From Musa acuminata AAA Group (Eukaryota; Streptophyta; Magnoliopsida; Zingiberales; Musaceae): DNA of 64,000 nt. The stretch lies in contig NC_088340.1 in assembly GCF_036884655.1 (NCBI RefSeq), positions 30,194,001 to 30,258,000 on the forward strand, read 5' to 3'. Of the stretch, positions 33,302 through 45,648 are shown piece by piece (within the stretch, counting starts at the first letter, position 1; each line of letters begins with the position of its first letter). Under the pieces are notes generated by a model. The model ran no database searches. It was not told where the DNA came from and saw nothing but the letters and a program-made list of their open reading frames with translations. Position numbers and translations under genes: made by a program.

Positions 33302-34609
33302 TGTTAGGATCACGAGTGCCACTAAAAGGTGGGGTGAATTAGTGCAGCGGAAAACTTTTTTGCGATTTCAGAAAATATTTCGTATGTTCGAAGGAAATCG
33401 ATTCGGAAGATAGCAAATTGAAACATATGAGAGCATAAGCAAGATGAGGAGGAGAAGCAGTTTGCTATGAAATTATTTGCAGTTAAAATAAATTACACTT
33501 ACGGAAAGCAAACCAGAATTTAGAGTGGTTCAGTCAACGTAACCTACATCCACTTTCGGATTCCTCCTCCGACGAGGTCTTCGGCGTCCACTAAAGGCCT
33601 TCCTTCAATAGGTGAAGACCAAACACCTTTTTATAGCACTTTCTCCTATTCCCAGATTTAGGAGATGAACACTTTCTCCTTCAATAGGTGAAGACCGAAC
33701 CCTTACAAGTCTCACTCCTCTTTCTTGGATGGTTACAAGGCTAAGAGATGAAGGAGAACTCTAACTTTTACAACACTTTAAGACTCAAGAACTCAAGATT
33801 ATGCCAATAGGTTTTGTACCCTTTTATGCAGAAAATGGTGGGGTTTTTATAGGTCCTAGTGGCTTCAAAAATGGAGTCAAAAAGTGTCTAATCCCATATT
33901 TCTAGGGTCCTAGCGGTACTATCGCCATTACTGGGCGGTACCTTCGCTTGACAGAGCTTGGAGATCAAGCTCTGACAGTACCACTGCCTAACAGGGGCGG
34001 TACCACCGCTGGCAGCAATAACTACCGGTGGTACCACTGCCCAGATTTCCCAGGGCACTGCTTTTCAAGCGGTGCCACTGCTAGCCATGAATTCAGGGGC
34101 TGAATTGGGTGCTCAATTTAGCCCAATTCAGCCCTGTTAAGGGCCCAATTGGCCCCTAATTAAGTTAGTGGGATTACCTCCCAATCCTAACTTAATTTAT
34201 GCTCTAACTACGACAATTAAGACATGTTTACTACACTTCTTATTTTGATGCGTCAATTGCTCTTCCGGCGAGCTTCTAGTGTACTTTCGACGAACATCCG
34301 ACGAACTCTCGGCAATGCTCCGGCGGACTCCCAGTAAACTCTTAGACTTTGTGACGATCTTCTTAGCGAGTTCCGATGAGCTTTTATGGCAAGTTCCTGG
34401 ACTTCTCGGTTAGCTCCCGTAGAACTTCCGATGAACGTCCGGACTTCCATTGAACTCTCGAACTCTCAATGAGATCTCAATCTTGACTATGACACAATAC
34501 CTGCTTTATGTCTTACTGCTATCGTAGTTAATCCTACACACTTTCTAAATATATAGATTAGATCAAACAAATTACAATTGACTTCATCATCAAAATTCGA
34601 GATTCAACA
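33302..34609 (-). repeat. Element K 5' LTR
   Basis: It starts TGTTAGGATCACG and ends GAGATTCAACA, 1308 bp. The palindrome region (about 33900-34080) is degraded and uses GGCGGTACCACCGC-like variants. A TATA-like TTTTTATA lies near 33845. The G-run near the U5 end is short and interrupted, in line with age. The ORF at 34253-34450 lies in the LTR and is not a gene. Confidence 0.88.
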
Positions 34610-35560
34610 ACCTTTACGTCGAACCTACTGCAAGCTTCGATGTAGAGCGTCATCCGAGTAGCAACCTTACTGTTTAGGAAGTTATTAGTGCTTCCCGTGT
34701 TGATGAGAACCATGATCAGTTGTTGTTTGAGAAGGCCTCCAACTTTCATCGTTTGCGGGTTTGAGTAGCCGGCTAGTGCGTGTACCGTAAAGTTGTTTGG
34801 TTGTGGCTCTTTGTCCGTATCTTCTTCTTCATTTTCAAGGCTCTCTTCTGAATGTTCAATGATCTATTCTTCTTCTGGTTTAATCACAAGAAGTGTCCCT
34901 TTTTTACAACGATGCTCATGGCTCCACGGCTCATCATAGTGCCAACATAACCCTTCGTAGATCGCTCCCGAAGCTCTTCTCTTGTCAACCTTTTCGGTGC
35001 TGGGGTTCGGTAGATAGTAGGGGGGGCTGAGGGCTTTAGTATTGTTGGTCGGGAAGTGACTCCAATCCTCCAGGCTTCATGGTTCAATCACTCCTCTTGA
35101 AGTCGTGCGAAAGAGATAGCTATCATAAGCATATACAGTTGTCTCACTTTAACTTCTCCCTCAATCGCTAGCTTTAAGCCCTCAATGAAGGTCCCTAATA
35201 GCTATTTTTTGGACCAATCATGAGTTTGATTAGATAACCTTTCAAACCTGGTTTGGTACTCCTGAATGGTGGAGGTTTGTTGGATCTTTGCTAGTTGTTC
35301 GTCAATGTTCTCGTAATCGGTTGGTCCCGAGCGGATCAGTAGTTCTTCTTTGAATTATCATCATGAGAGGACTCTATGAGTATGTTCAAACTAGTTAAAC
35401 CACTGTATGACATCCCCTTTAAGATGTATAGCCATAATTTCCACCATAGATGCATTCACGGTTTTGTGGTACTGAAAACATCGCTCCGCGCGTGAGATCC
35501 AACCAATTGGGTCTCCTTCCCATCTAGGGAAGTCCACCCTCATGCGTGGATAGTTGGGAT
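34610..35560 (-). pseudogene. gag: Element E3, part 1: chromovirus gag C-terminus and protease start
   Basis: Homology to E1 and E2 runs from the protease (near 34690) to the gag core (35560), on the minus strand. The protease active site reads INTGS where E2 has IDTGS, so the catalytic aspartate is asparagine. The zinc knuckle is out of frame. The fragment begins directly against K's LTR at 34609 and is cut by G at 35560 (duplication GGGAT, 35556-35560). It continues at 52278. Confidence 0.82.
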
Positions 35561-36890
35561 TGTTAGGATCAAGAGCATTAAGAGGGGGGGGGGTGAATTA
35601 GTGCAGCGGAAAACTTTATGCGATTCAAACGAAACTGTGTTCGAACGATAAAAACGATTTCGGCGTGAAAGCCGATTCTAAGATTACTTTAACTTAAGAT
35701 CAAGCAAGATGACGTTAAAATCAATCTATGAAGGCAGTTTGCAGTTATGATGAAAACCAGAATATAAGCGCAAACTGAAATACGACGTTCGTATGAAGAA
35801 GCTGATTTACGTCTAAATGCTGATTCGTAAATCACTTGATTAGGCGAGATGCAGTTTAAGCAAGGACATAAAGGCAGTTTGCAGTTATGATAGAAATCAA
35901 AACGTAAACGCAAACTGAAATATGATGATCGTACGAAAAAACAGATTTATGTCTAAACGCTGATTCGGAAAGTGCAAAGCTTTAAACCCGATCATATATG
36001 TGCAGAAAGCAGTAAGCTTTAGAGGAGGTTTGCAGTAAAGATAATATACTCAAAGTAAATGCAAACCGAGATTTAGAGTGGTTCGGTCAATCTTGACCTA
36101 CTCCACTTTTGGCTTCCTCCACCGACGAGGTCACCGACGTCAACTAGAGGCCTTCCTTCCATAGGCGAAGGCCAACCACCCTTTTACAGTTTCACTCCTT
36201 TTGACGGGCTTAGGAGACAACCCTTACAGAATTTTCTCTCCTCTCTTTACAACTCAGAACTTCGAAGAAAAGAGGGAGAAGAACTTTTGGCCTTTACAAC
36301 AATTTTGAGCTCTAAAAATCATTGAATAAGATCAAGATTTCGGTGTTAGTTCATGCTCTTTCAGTGCTGAATGGGTGGGGTATTTATAGGCCCCAACCCA
36401 GTTCAAATTTGGAGCTCAAAACTGTCAATTCCCGGAATTCCGGGATTAGGCGGTTGCACCTCCTGACTAGAGCGGTTGCACCACCTGGCAGAGCTCGAAG
36501 ACTGAGCCTTTGGACGGTGCCACCTCTGTCAGGGGAGGTTGCACCTCTCTGCCAGAGCTCGAAGACCGAGCTCAGGCGGTTGCAACTCCTGACTGGGGCG
36601 GTTGCACCGCCTGCCAAAGCTCGAAGACCGAGCTCAAGCAGTGCTACCTCCTGTCAGGGGAGGTTGCATCGCCCAGTCTCGCTCGGAGACTGAGCCCAGG
36701 CGGTGCTACCTCCTGGCTGGGGCGGTTGCACCGCCCAGTCTCCCTGGGAGACTTAGCCCAGGCGGTTCTACCTCCTGGCTTGGGCGGTTGCACCTCCCAT
36801 AGCAATCAGGGTCCGAATGGGTAGATCCATTCGACCCAATTTGGGTTTTTCAGGGGCCCAATTGCCCCAAGATTAAGCTAATGGGATCAC
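35561..36890 (-). repeat. 3' LTR of element G, first part
   Basis: It begins TGTTAGGATCAAGAG with a G10 run. It contains a TATA box (TATTTATA 36381-36388) and a long palindrome-like array (about 36450-36800) with GGCGGTTGCACCGCC and related units. Two near-repeats of about 150 bp (around 35740-35800 and 35870-35930, both with GGCAGTTTGCAGTTATGAT) are also in the 5' LTR. It is cut by J at 36891; ATCAC at 36886-36890 is J's target duplication. Confidence 0.92.
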
Positions 36891-38388
36891 TGTTGGGAAA
36901 TCATAGGGGGGGGGCGACATCATATGCGCAGCGGAAGAACAAGAAAACAAAAATCCCCGATTCCCAAAAAGATGTTCATCGTCGTGCGAAGATTGGTGCG
37001 CAAAATCCGCAAAAACACAAAACTGCGTATAGAGATTGTGTTACCTAGGGAGATCGTATATCCCTGTTTCCTTCCAGATCCTTAGGAGAGGGTGAAGGAG
37101 GTCAAGCGTCCTCCTCTCTAGCGGTGATCCACACAGCAGGGTTGCGACGACGCTCCTCAAAACTCCAGGCCTACTCTGAGGTGGAGAGGGAGAGGAGAAT
37201 AGGAAGGGCAAGCAAAGACTCTAGCCTATGAGGCTGTGAATCCCTCCTATTTATAGAGATCCCGTGTCAAAACCCTAATGGGTCCTTTCCCTAGTGGGTA
37301 TTGGATCTGCATCCAATAAGACAAGGGCTCCGTCGGATATCTCATATCCAAACCTCTACTCATCACAATGCCTACCATATGTGTGTGACCCTCTAGGCCC
37401 AATATCGAGCTGGCCGTGAGTCATACCTGTCAGAACTCCTTCTAACTAAGTGAATTATTATCTCTGTAATAATTCACTCGACTCATCGACTACGGAAGTA
37501 CTAGGCCACTACGCCGTAGTCCCCAGACGATACAGGGGAATCCAATCCATTGGACCTGTCTGTCCTCAGTTACCATGTACCTATAGTCCCTCATCCATCT
37601 AATATCCCAGAGACCGTATATCGAGCATGGTGCTGTCAGACCCATACGGTTTCTTCTCGAGTCTCGCTCTAATCGGATTCTCCCGGAGAACTCTTTCTCT
37701 CTCAACCCGAATGACCCTGGCCAGGGATTTGTCTGAGCAAGAACACATGGGATATTCCTCTCATGATACCGAGAGTGGATGATCCTCTATCGACACTCAA
37801 TAGCCCTCGTAAGGTCGACTACCACTCCCAATGACCAGTTGTACTAGATCTGGGAACAGCCAAACCTATAAGTCTGGTATCAAAGAGTGAAGCACTCATA
37901 CAGGACATCCTTGGTGTCTCAAGTCTAAGAACCAGATACACCACTAGGACTACGGAATTGTTGTCTGACAATAAGGCATCATCAACCATCCAGCATTCCG
38001 TAAACGGATCAATCAGTGAACTCATTCTCCAATGAGCACCTGTACTGTATCCCTAGTGTCCCTACACGAGCAGCTATGAGACCAGCTGCATCCATCATAT
38101 GGACGGGTATACAGCACACCAGTCTATCCGGTTATCACGATGTCCCTCTCGAGTAACCTATGACCGGGATTATTTAGGATATGTGTTTAAAGGTGAATCG
38201 ATCTCATTATCGTGATCTCATCACGATCCGATTCCTATTGCACAAATCCAAGGACATCACAATATATATGCATTTATGCAATAGTTATAAAGTGATATAC
38301 GCCAAAATATAATAAGCAAAAAGATTCTGTATCAAGTCACACGTGCCATCACTCACGTGATTGGCTTGCTGGGCACTTATGACTAGCA
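36891..38388 (-). repeat. 3' LTR of element J
   Basis: In plus reading it runs TGTTGGGAAATC to ATGACTAGCA; on the sense strand it is TGCTAGTCAT...GATTTCCCAACA. TATA box TATTTATA is at 37248-37255. Small ORFs at 37490-38025 recur identically in the 5' LTR and are LTR frames, not genes. Confidence 0.95.
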
Positions 38389-38402
38389 ATCTCCCACTTG
38401 AC
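38389..38402 (-). other. Polypurine tract of element J
   Basis: On the sense strand AAGTGGGAGAT directly precedes the 3' LTR and overlaps the end of pol by almost nothing: the pol stop is at 38403-38405. It primes plus-strand DNA. Confidence 0.9.
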
Positions 38403-41400
38403 CTAAAGCCAATCACCTATGTGTCTGATCCCCATCAGACCCCTGTGACGCTCAAAGACAATCTGAGACAATGGCTTTGTTAGTGGATCTGCAATGTTAT
38501 CTTCGGATGGAACTCTTTCCACTGCTACATCTCCTCGGGTCACGATCTCTCTGATAAGGTGGAACCTCCTCAGAACATGCTTAGATTTCTGATGAGACCT
38601 AGGTTCCTTCGCTTGAGCAATTGCCCCGTTGTTGTCGCAATATAGGGAAATCGGCTCCTCACTATCCGGCACGACTCCCAAATCTGTGATGAACTTCTTC
38701 AACCAGACTCCCTCCTTTGCTGCATCTGATGCAGCAATGTACTCCGCCTCTGTGGTCGAGTCAGCAGTGGTATCTTGCTTGGAACTCTTCCAGCACACTA
38801 CTCCTCCATTCAAGGTGTACACATACCCTGAATTCGACTTGCTATCATCGACATCAGACTGAAAACTTGAGTCAGTGTAGCCTTCAACCTTAAGGCTATT
38901 ACCTCCATATACTAGTAAAAGATCCTTAGTCCTTCTCAAGTACTTAAGGATACACTTTACTGCTTTCCAGTGCTCCAAGCCTGGATCCGCCTGATACTTG
39001 CTCGTGACACTCAGAGCATGCGCTATATCAGGCCTAGTACATAGCATGGCATACATGATAGACCCTATTGCTGAGGCATAAGGTATCATATCAATGTTCG
39101 CCCTTTCTTCTGGAGTCTTTGGGGACATACTCGTAGAAAGCGATATCCCATGTCTCATCGGTATGAGACCTCTTTTGGAATTTTCCATGCCAAACCTTTT
39201 GACAATAGTTTCTATGTACCTGGACTGGGACAAGCCAAGCATCCTTTTGGATCTATCTCTATAGATTCTAATCCCCAAGATATAAGATGCTTCTCCTAAG
39301 TCCTTCATGGAGAAGTGTCTAGATAACCAAGCCTTTATTGTGGATAGCATTCCTATGTCATTCCCAATGATGAGGATGTCATCCACATATAACACCAAAA
39401 AGCTAATAGCGCTCCCACTTACCATTCTGTATACACAAGGCTCATCTTCATTCTTAACGAAGTCATAAGATCTGATTGCCTCATCAAATCTTATGTTCCA
39501 ACTTCGGGAAGCTTGCTTTAGTCCATAAATGGATCTAAGCAACCTACACACCTTATCTGGGCAGTTCTTGGACACGAATCCCACAGGTTGCATCATATAC
39601 ACCTCCTCCTCCAGGTTCCCGTTGAGGAATGCGGTTTTCACATCCATCTGCCAGATCTCATAATCATAGTGTGCTGCAATAGCCAATAGAATTCTGATGG
39701 ATTTTAGCATTGCTACGGGTGAGAAAGTTTCGTCGTAGTCAACACCTTGCCTTTGACGATACCCCTTAGCCACTAGCCTTGCTTTATAGGTCTCTACCTT
39801 TCCATCTACTCCGATCTTTTTCTTAAAGATCCACTTGCAACCGATGGGTACAATACCTTCGGGTGCATCAACTAGGTTCCAAACCTTATTGGAGTACATA
39901 GAATCCATTTCAGAATTCATGGCTTCTTTCCACTTCCCGGAGTCTATACTCATAATAGCCTCCTCGTAGGTCTGAGGATCAATATCCTCTACATCCTCTG
40001 CTCTAATATGTCCCACATATCTCTCAGGAGGATGGGATACTCTATCAGACCTGCGTAAAGTTGAAACTTGTGTATTAGATACCTGAACAGACTCGGGCTG
40101 TAGAGTGGTGCTTGAGCTTGGTTCTCCAACCTCGCTCAACTCTATCATTCTCCCACTGTCTCCGCCAAGAATGTGTTCCTTCTCAAGGAACACTGCTCTC
40201 TTAGCTACAAAGACCTTTTGGTCCTTGAGATGATAGAAATAATACCCACAAGTTTCCTTGGGGTATCCCACAAATTTGCATCGCTCTGTCCTTGATTCTA
40301 ACTTATCGGGGTTGTGTCTTTTAATGTGGGTAGGGCAGCCTCAAATCTTAACAACCTTAAGATCAGGCTTCTTCCCTTTCCATATCTCATATGGTGTAGA
40401 CACTACCGACTTAGTTAGAACTCTGTTCAGAAGGTAAGCTGCGGTTTCTAGGTCATATCCCTAGAATAAGATGGGTAGGTCAGCGAAACTCATCATGGAC
40501 CGTACCATATCTAATAATGTACGATTTCTCCTTTCAGAGACACCATTGAGCTGTGGTGTATAAGGAGGTGTCCATTGGGATAATATCCCATGGTCCTTGA
40601 GGAAGTGAGTAAACTCTGTACTTAAGTACTCACCTCCTCGATCTGATCGAAGAGTTTTGATACTCTTTCCAGTCTGGTTCTCCACCTCATTCTTATACTC
40701 TCTGAATTTCTCAAAGGCCTCGGACTTGTACTTCATTAAGTACACATATCCATACCTTGAGAAATCATTAGTAAATGTAATGAAGTAGGAGTAACCTCCA
40801 ATGGCATGAGTTGACATGGGTCCACATACATCACTATGTATGAGTTCCATCAACTCAGTGGCTCTCTCTCCAGTTCCACTAAATGGAGAGTTGGTCAGTT
40901 TTCCACGAATGCAAGGCTCACAAGTTGCATATGACACATAGTCGAATGGATCTAGATATCCATCATTTAGCAACTTTTGAATCCTTCTTTCATGGATGTG
41001 ACCTAGCCTACAATGCCACAGGTATGCACTGTTCAACTCATCTCGTTTCCTTTTGGACACATTTATATTCATGATATGTGGAGTGGTGTCTAACATAAAT
41101 AAACCATTATGCAATGTTCCTTTCGTGATGATCTTATCATCTAATAATATCGAACAACCATTGTTCTCAAAAACAAATTTATATCCACTAACTGTTAAAC
41201 ATGAAATGGAGATAATGTTTTTGATAATAGAAGGAACAAAATAACATGCATCTAATGCAATAAAAGCTCCACTAGGCAGATGTAGGGCGACCTCGCCAAC
41301 AGCTAATACAGCAACTTTTGCTCCATTACCCATCTTGAGGTCCATCTCGCCTCTCTCTAGTCTCCTAGGCCTTGCCAGAACCTGCAACGAATTACATATA

Positions 41401-42296
41401 TGATAAGCACTACCGGTATCTAATACCCATGTGTTATCATAAGAGTCTGACAAATGGAGACTGATCATGAATGTACCTGAAGCTTCATCAAGCTTTTGTT
41501 TCGCCCTTTCTGCAAGGTACTCTTTGCAGTTTCTCTTCCAATGCCCATCTTTACCACAGTGGAAGCACTGGCCTTTGTCCTTTGTTGGGTCTTTCTTAGC
41601 AACCTTTGCTTTACCTTGTTTGCCCTTGCCCTTTCCCTTCTTAAGGGACCTTTCTGCTTTCCTTTTCTTTCTGGTCTCACCAGTGTAGAGAACTGGCTTC
41701 TCTTTCTTAATAGTACTCTCTGCCTCCCTCAACATATTGAGGAGCTCTGGGAGAGTCACCTCAAGCTTGTTCATATTAAAGTTCATTATGAACTGTGAAA
41801 AGGAATCTGGTAGGGACTGAAGCACAATGTCCACACACAAGTTATCCTCTAGGACCATTCCTAGACCTGTGAGTTTCTCTATCCACTCAATCATCTTTAG
41901 GACATGGTTCTGAACCGGTGTCCCCTTAGTCATCCTAGCGCGGAAAAGGCTCTTGGATATCTCATATCGTTGAGTCCTTCCCTGTTCCTCAAACAATTTA
42001 CGGACATGTAGGAGAATGGATCTGGCATCCATCTTTTCATGTTGTCTCTGTAACTCTGGAGTCATAGAGCCCAACATATAGCACTGAGCAAGAGTGGAGT
42101 CATCAATGTACTTCACGTAGCGAGCGATCTCATCCTCGCTTGCCCCTTCTTCGGGCGTAGGCATCACTGTATCAAGGACGTACACGATTTTCTCCGCTGT
42201 GAGAACAATTCTCAAGTTACGGAGCCAATCCGTATAATTTGGACCAGTGAGGCGGTTGACATCAAGTATGCCACGTAAGGGATTTGAAAGCGACAT
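38403..42296 (-). pseudogene. gag-pol: Element J gag-pol polyprotein, two in-frame stops
   Basis: The likely start is ATG 42294-42296 ([10 protein letters not shown]); an ATG eight codons upstream is also in frame. One continuous frame encodes gag ([14 protein letters not shown]), zinc knuckle [14 protein letters not shown], protease [11 protein letters not shown], integrase zinc region ([18 protein letters not shown]), integrase core ([26 protein letters not shown]), reverse transcriptase (VKTAFLNG, VLYVDDILIIGND near 39369-39393) and RNase H ([24 protein letters not shown]). Only two stops break it: TAG 40461-40463 and TGA 40341-40343, both where related elements have tryptophan, between integrase and reverse transcriptase. 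No frameshift. All catalytic residues I can check are present. Confidence 0.95.
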
Positions 42297-44136
42297 TTTC
42301 TGAAAATAAAGATGTAGCAAAAATGAATAACATGCAGATTTTGCAAGAAATAAACTATCAAGATATGGACTTTTATCTTAATATGCTCCCACTATTTTAC
42401 TAACGAGTCACGCGACACCCTCAGCACGTGAAACGGAAGTCTCCGGCAGACTTCTAGTGGGGATCAGGATCCAATCAGCGTCTTAGTGTAACCTCGAAGG
42501 ACTCGACCAATCACACTAAGCCTAAAAGGTAGACAACTCTTGCCGATCACAACTCCTTGTGATTCCCGTCCTGTTCGGCCTCCGAATCACCATGGCCTCG
42601 AGGGACTCGACCAACCATGATGCTCGGTTAAGTCAACACCTTCGTTACAAGATGAGTCTGATTTGATGATATACCCTCGAGGGACTCGACCAAGCATATC
42701 ATGCCCTCAGGTCACCGGTGACATCTCTATGTCGTAAGCAAGATAGCGAATCGCGATATAGGTGAGTCTCGAGGGACTCGACCAACTCAACCTACACCGG
42801 GATTCGGTTCCTACTCATAACGATGGAAGGCCACGTGGGTCAATCTAATTGCCTCACGTTTACCGACTTAATATTATCGAGAGATGTTTCTATGATTTGG
42901 TCTCCTAATATGACATGTCACACATATACATATTTAATATATATCTACATCGCATGCAAATATATATACATATCTAGTATGTGTATAAGCAATCACACCA
43001 GATGATCATGGACCACAACCTAATATGATTAGGCCCGAGCCAGTAGGCCTAATCACTCACATCAAGATCTATGTGTGCAACGGTGCATCTCCATGCCTTG
43101 TGATCGTCCATCTCGTCCTCGTTGGTTCCGTCGACATCTTGATGCATCTTCATGCATCACGATCGTCCGTCTCGTGGGTCCCGCTATGGCTTCCACGCTC
43201 CCGCTGCGCCTCCTCATGTGATTACAACTTAATCATAGGCACGCAGGCCCGACAATAAACGAGAAATATAATGGAGGTTCGCAGACCTCAATAATAATAA
43301 TCACAAGTACACACATCACACGGTCCATGATCATCCGTCCACTCATCATACATCACATGTATAAATAATCATCATCATGTAGGACTACTAGATAATAATA
43401 AAAATAATAATCAACTAAACCTTTTAATTAATTAATATTTTCTGAAATCAGGGATATATAGGGAATTTCTCAATTCCTAAGGGTATTTTCGTAATTTGGA
43501 CAAAAGACAGAAATTGGAATTTCTCAAATTCCGAGGGGCAAAACTGTCTTTTGCGTAGAAAATCCTAATACCCTTTCCCCTTTTCGCTGCTACGCCGCCG
43601 CCGCCGCCACCCTGCTGGCGGCGGCCTGTGCGGCGAGGGCGAGGGCACTGCCCTCGCCTGCAGGTGGCACGCCCGCTGGCGGCGATGCCGCTGCGGGTGG
43701 GCGCCCTCTTCGGGCGCCGCCGCCTCCGCGGGCGGTTCTGCCCGCGAGTCAGCGCCCGCAGGTGGTGCTACCTCGCTGGCGGCCGCCCCTGCGGGGTTTT
43801 TGCCCGTGGGAGCAGCGGCCACAGGCGCCGCTGCCCTGCGGTGCCTCAGCCCGCGCTGCTCAATGGCCGCAGGCGCTTCTACCGAGCGGGCTGCCAGCCC
43901 CGCCGGCCGCAAGCCTGCTGCAAGCAGACCGCCGGCCGGCTGCTGCAGGCACAGCGCTTGCGCATGCGCCGGCGCTGTGCTGCCTGGCTGCGGCTGCGGC
44001 TGGCTGCAGGCATGCAGATCGAGGGCAGCAACTGTTGCTGCCCTTCCTCGCTTTTGCGTCAACGATTTTGACGTCAATATTCTTCCTAAACACAACACAC
44101 GCAGTTCAAAAACCAATCATTCGCACGAACAACCTG
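42297..44136 (-). other. Leader of element J, with repeated motif and GC-rich part
   Basis: This 1.84-kb untranslated leader lies between primer site and gag. Nearest gag are four spaced copies of CTCGAGGGACTCGACCAA-like sequence (about 42490-42800). Nearest the primer site is a GC-rich segment (about 43565-44060) rich in GCC/GGC. A sense-strand ORF at 43565-44116 (183 codons) starts 20 bases after the primer site. It is alanine/proline-rich and may be only a by-product of GC content, but its first 38 residues are shared with element D. Frames on the other strand are noise. Confidence 0.8.
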
Positions 44137-44148
44137 GCTCTGATACCA
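44137..44148 (-). other. Primer binding site of element J
   Basis: Sense TGGTATCAGAGC, one base from the LTR; complementary to initiator methionine tRNA. Confidence 0.95.
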
Positions 44149-44149
44149 C

Positions 44150-45648
44150 TGTTGGGAAATCATAGAGGGGGGGGCGACATCATATGCGGAGCGGAAGAAC
44201 AAGAAAACAAAAATCCCCGATTCCCAAAAAGATGTTCATCGTCGTGCGAAGATTGGTGCGCAAAATCCGCAAAAACACAAAACTGCGTATAGAGATTGTG
44301 TTACCTAGGGAGATCGTATATCCCTGTTTCCTTCCAGATCCTTAGGAGAGGGTGAAGGAGGTCAAGCGTCCTCCTCTCTAGCGGTGATCCACACAGCAGG
44401 GTTGCGACGACGCTCCTCAAAACTCCAGGCCTACTCTGAGGTGGAGAGGGAGAGGAGAATAGGAAGGGTAAGCAAAGACTCTAGCCTATGAGGCTGTGAA
44501 TCCCTCCTATTTATAGAGATCCCGTGTCAAAACCCTAATGGGTCCTTTCCCTAGTGGGTATTGGATCTGCATCCAATAAGACAAGGGCTCCGTCGGATAT
44601 CTCATATCCGAACCTCTACTCATCACAATGCCTACCATATGTGTGTGACCCTCTAGGCCCAATATCGAGCTGGCCGTGAGTCATACCTGTCAGAACTCCT
44701 TCTAACTAAGTGAATTATTATCTCTGTAATAATTCACTCGACTCATCGACTACGGAAGTACTAGGCCACTACGCCGTAGTCCCCAGACGATACAGGGGAA
44801 TCCAATCCATTGGATCTGTCTGTCCTTAGTTACCATGTACCTATAGTCCCTCATCCATCTAATATCCCAGAGACCGTATATCGAGCATGGTGCTGTCAGA
44901 CCCATACGGTTTCTTCTCGAGTCTCGCTCTAATCGGATTCTCCCGGAGAACTCTTTCTCTCTCAACCCGAATGACCCTGGCCAGGGATTTGTCTGAGCAA
45001 GAACACATGGGATATTCCTCTCATGATACCGAGAGTGGATGATCCTCTATCGACACTCAATAGCCCTCGTATGGTCGACTACCACTCCCAATGACCAGCT
45101 GTACTAGATCTGGGAACAGCCAAACCTATAAGTCTGGTATCAAAGAGTGAAGCACTCATACAGGACATCCTTGGTGTCTCAAGTCTAAGAACCAGATACA
45201 CCACTAGGACTACGGAATTGTTGTCTGACAATAAGGCATCATCAACCATCCAGCATTCCGTAAACGGATCAATCAGTGAACTCATTCTCCAATGAGCACC
45301 TGTACTGTATCCCTAGTGTCCCTACACGAGCAGCTATGAGACCAGCTGCATCCATCATATGGACGGGTATACAGCACACCAGTCTATCCGGTTATCACGA
45401 TGTCCCTCTCGAGTAACCTATGACCGGGATTATTTAGGATATGTGTTTAAAGGTGAATCGATCTCATTATCGTGATCTCATCACGATCCGATTCCTATTG
45501 CACAAATCCAAGGACATCACAATATATATGCATTTATGCAATAGTTATAAAGTGATATACGCCAAAATATAATAAGCAAAAAGATTCTGTATCAAGTCAC
45601 ACGTGCCATCACTCACGTGATTGGCTTGCTGGGCACTTATGACTAGCA
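44150..45648 (-). repeat. 5' LTR of element J
   Basis: This 1499-bp LTR nearly matches 36891-38388. TATA box TATTTATA is at 44508-44515. This would be J's promoter LTR. The duplication ATCAC follows at 45649-45653. Confidence 0.95.

Larger units (their letters stand above)
31430..34609 (-). mobile_element. Element K: truncated Sirevirus-like element
   Basis: K reads right to left and keeps its 5' LTR (33302-34609), primer site (33288-33299, one mismatch), gag, and a few codons towards protease. Everything beyond is lost or replaced, and E1's LTR abuts at 31429. Its right edge lies directly against chromovirus E3 sequence at 34610, which suggests K inserted in E3. The matching left duplication is not visible. 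Confidence 0.82.
36891..45648 (-). mobile_element. Element J: complete Angela/Tork-like Ty1/copia element
   Basis: J is 8.76 kb with LTRs of 1498 and 1499 bp, primer site, leader, a single gag-pol frame and a polypurine tract. Target duplications ATCAC are exact (36886-36890 and 45649-45653). By eye the LTRs differ at about eight to ten sites, so this is the youngest insertion in the window. The sequence interrupted by J can be seen uninterrupted at 51510 in G's other LTR. Assignment to Angela/Tork is from gag and pol style, not from a search. Confidence 0.95.

Noticed and set aside
37490..38025. ORFs of 71 and 68 codons repeated at 44750-45285
   Set aside because: Their near-identity between the two places is explained by the two LTRs of J; no recognisable protein features.
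40883..41798. Plus-strand ORFs of 63-100 codons
   Set aside because: They are antisense shadows of J's gag-pol frame.
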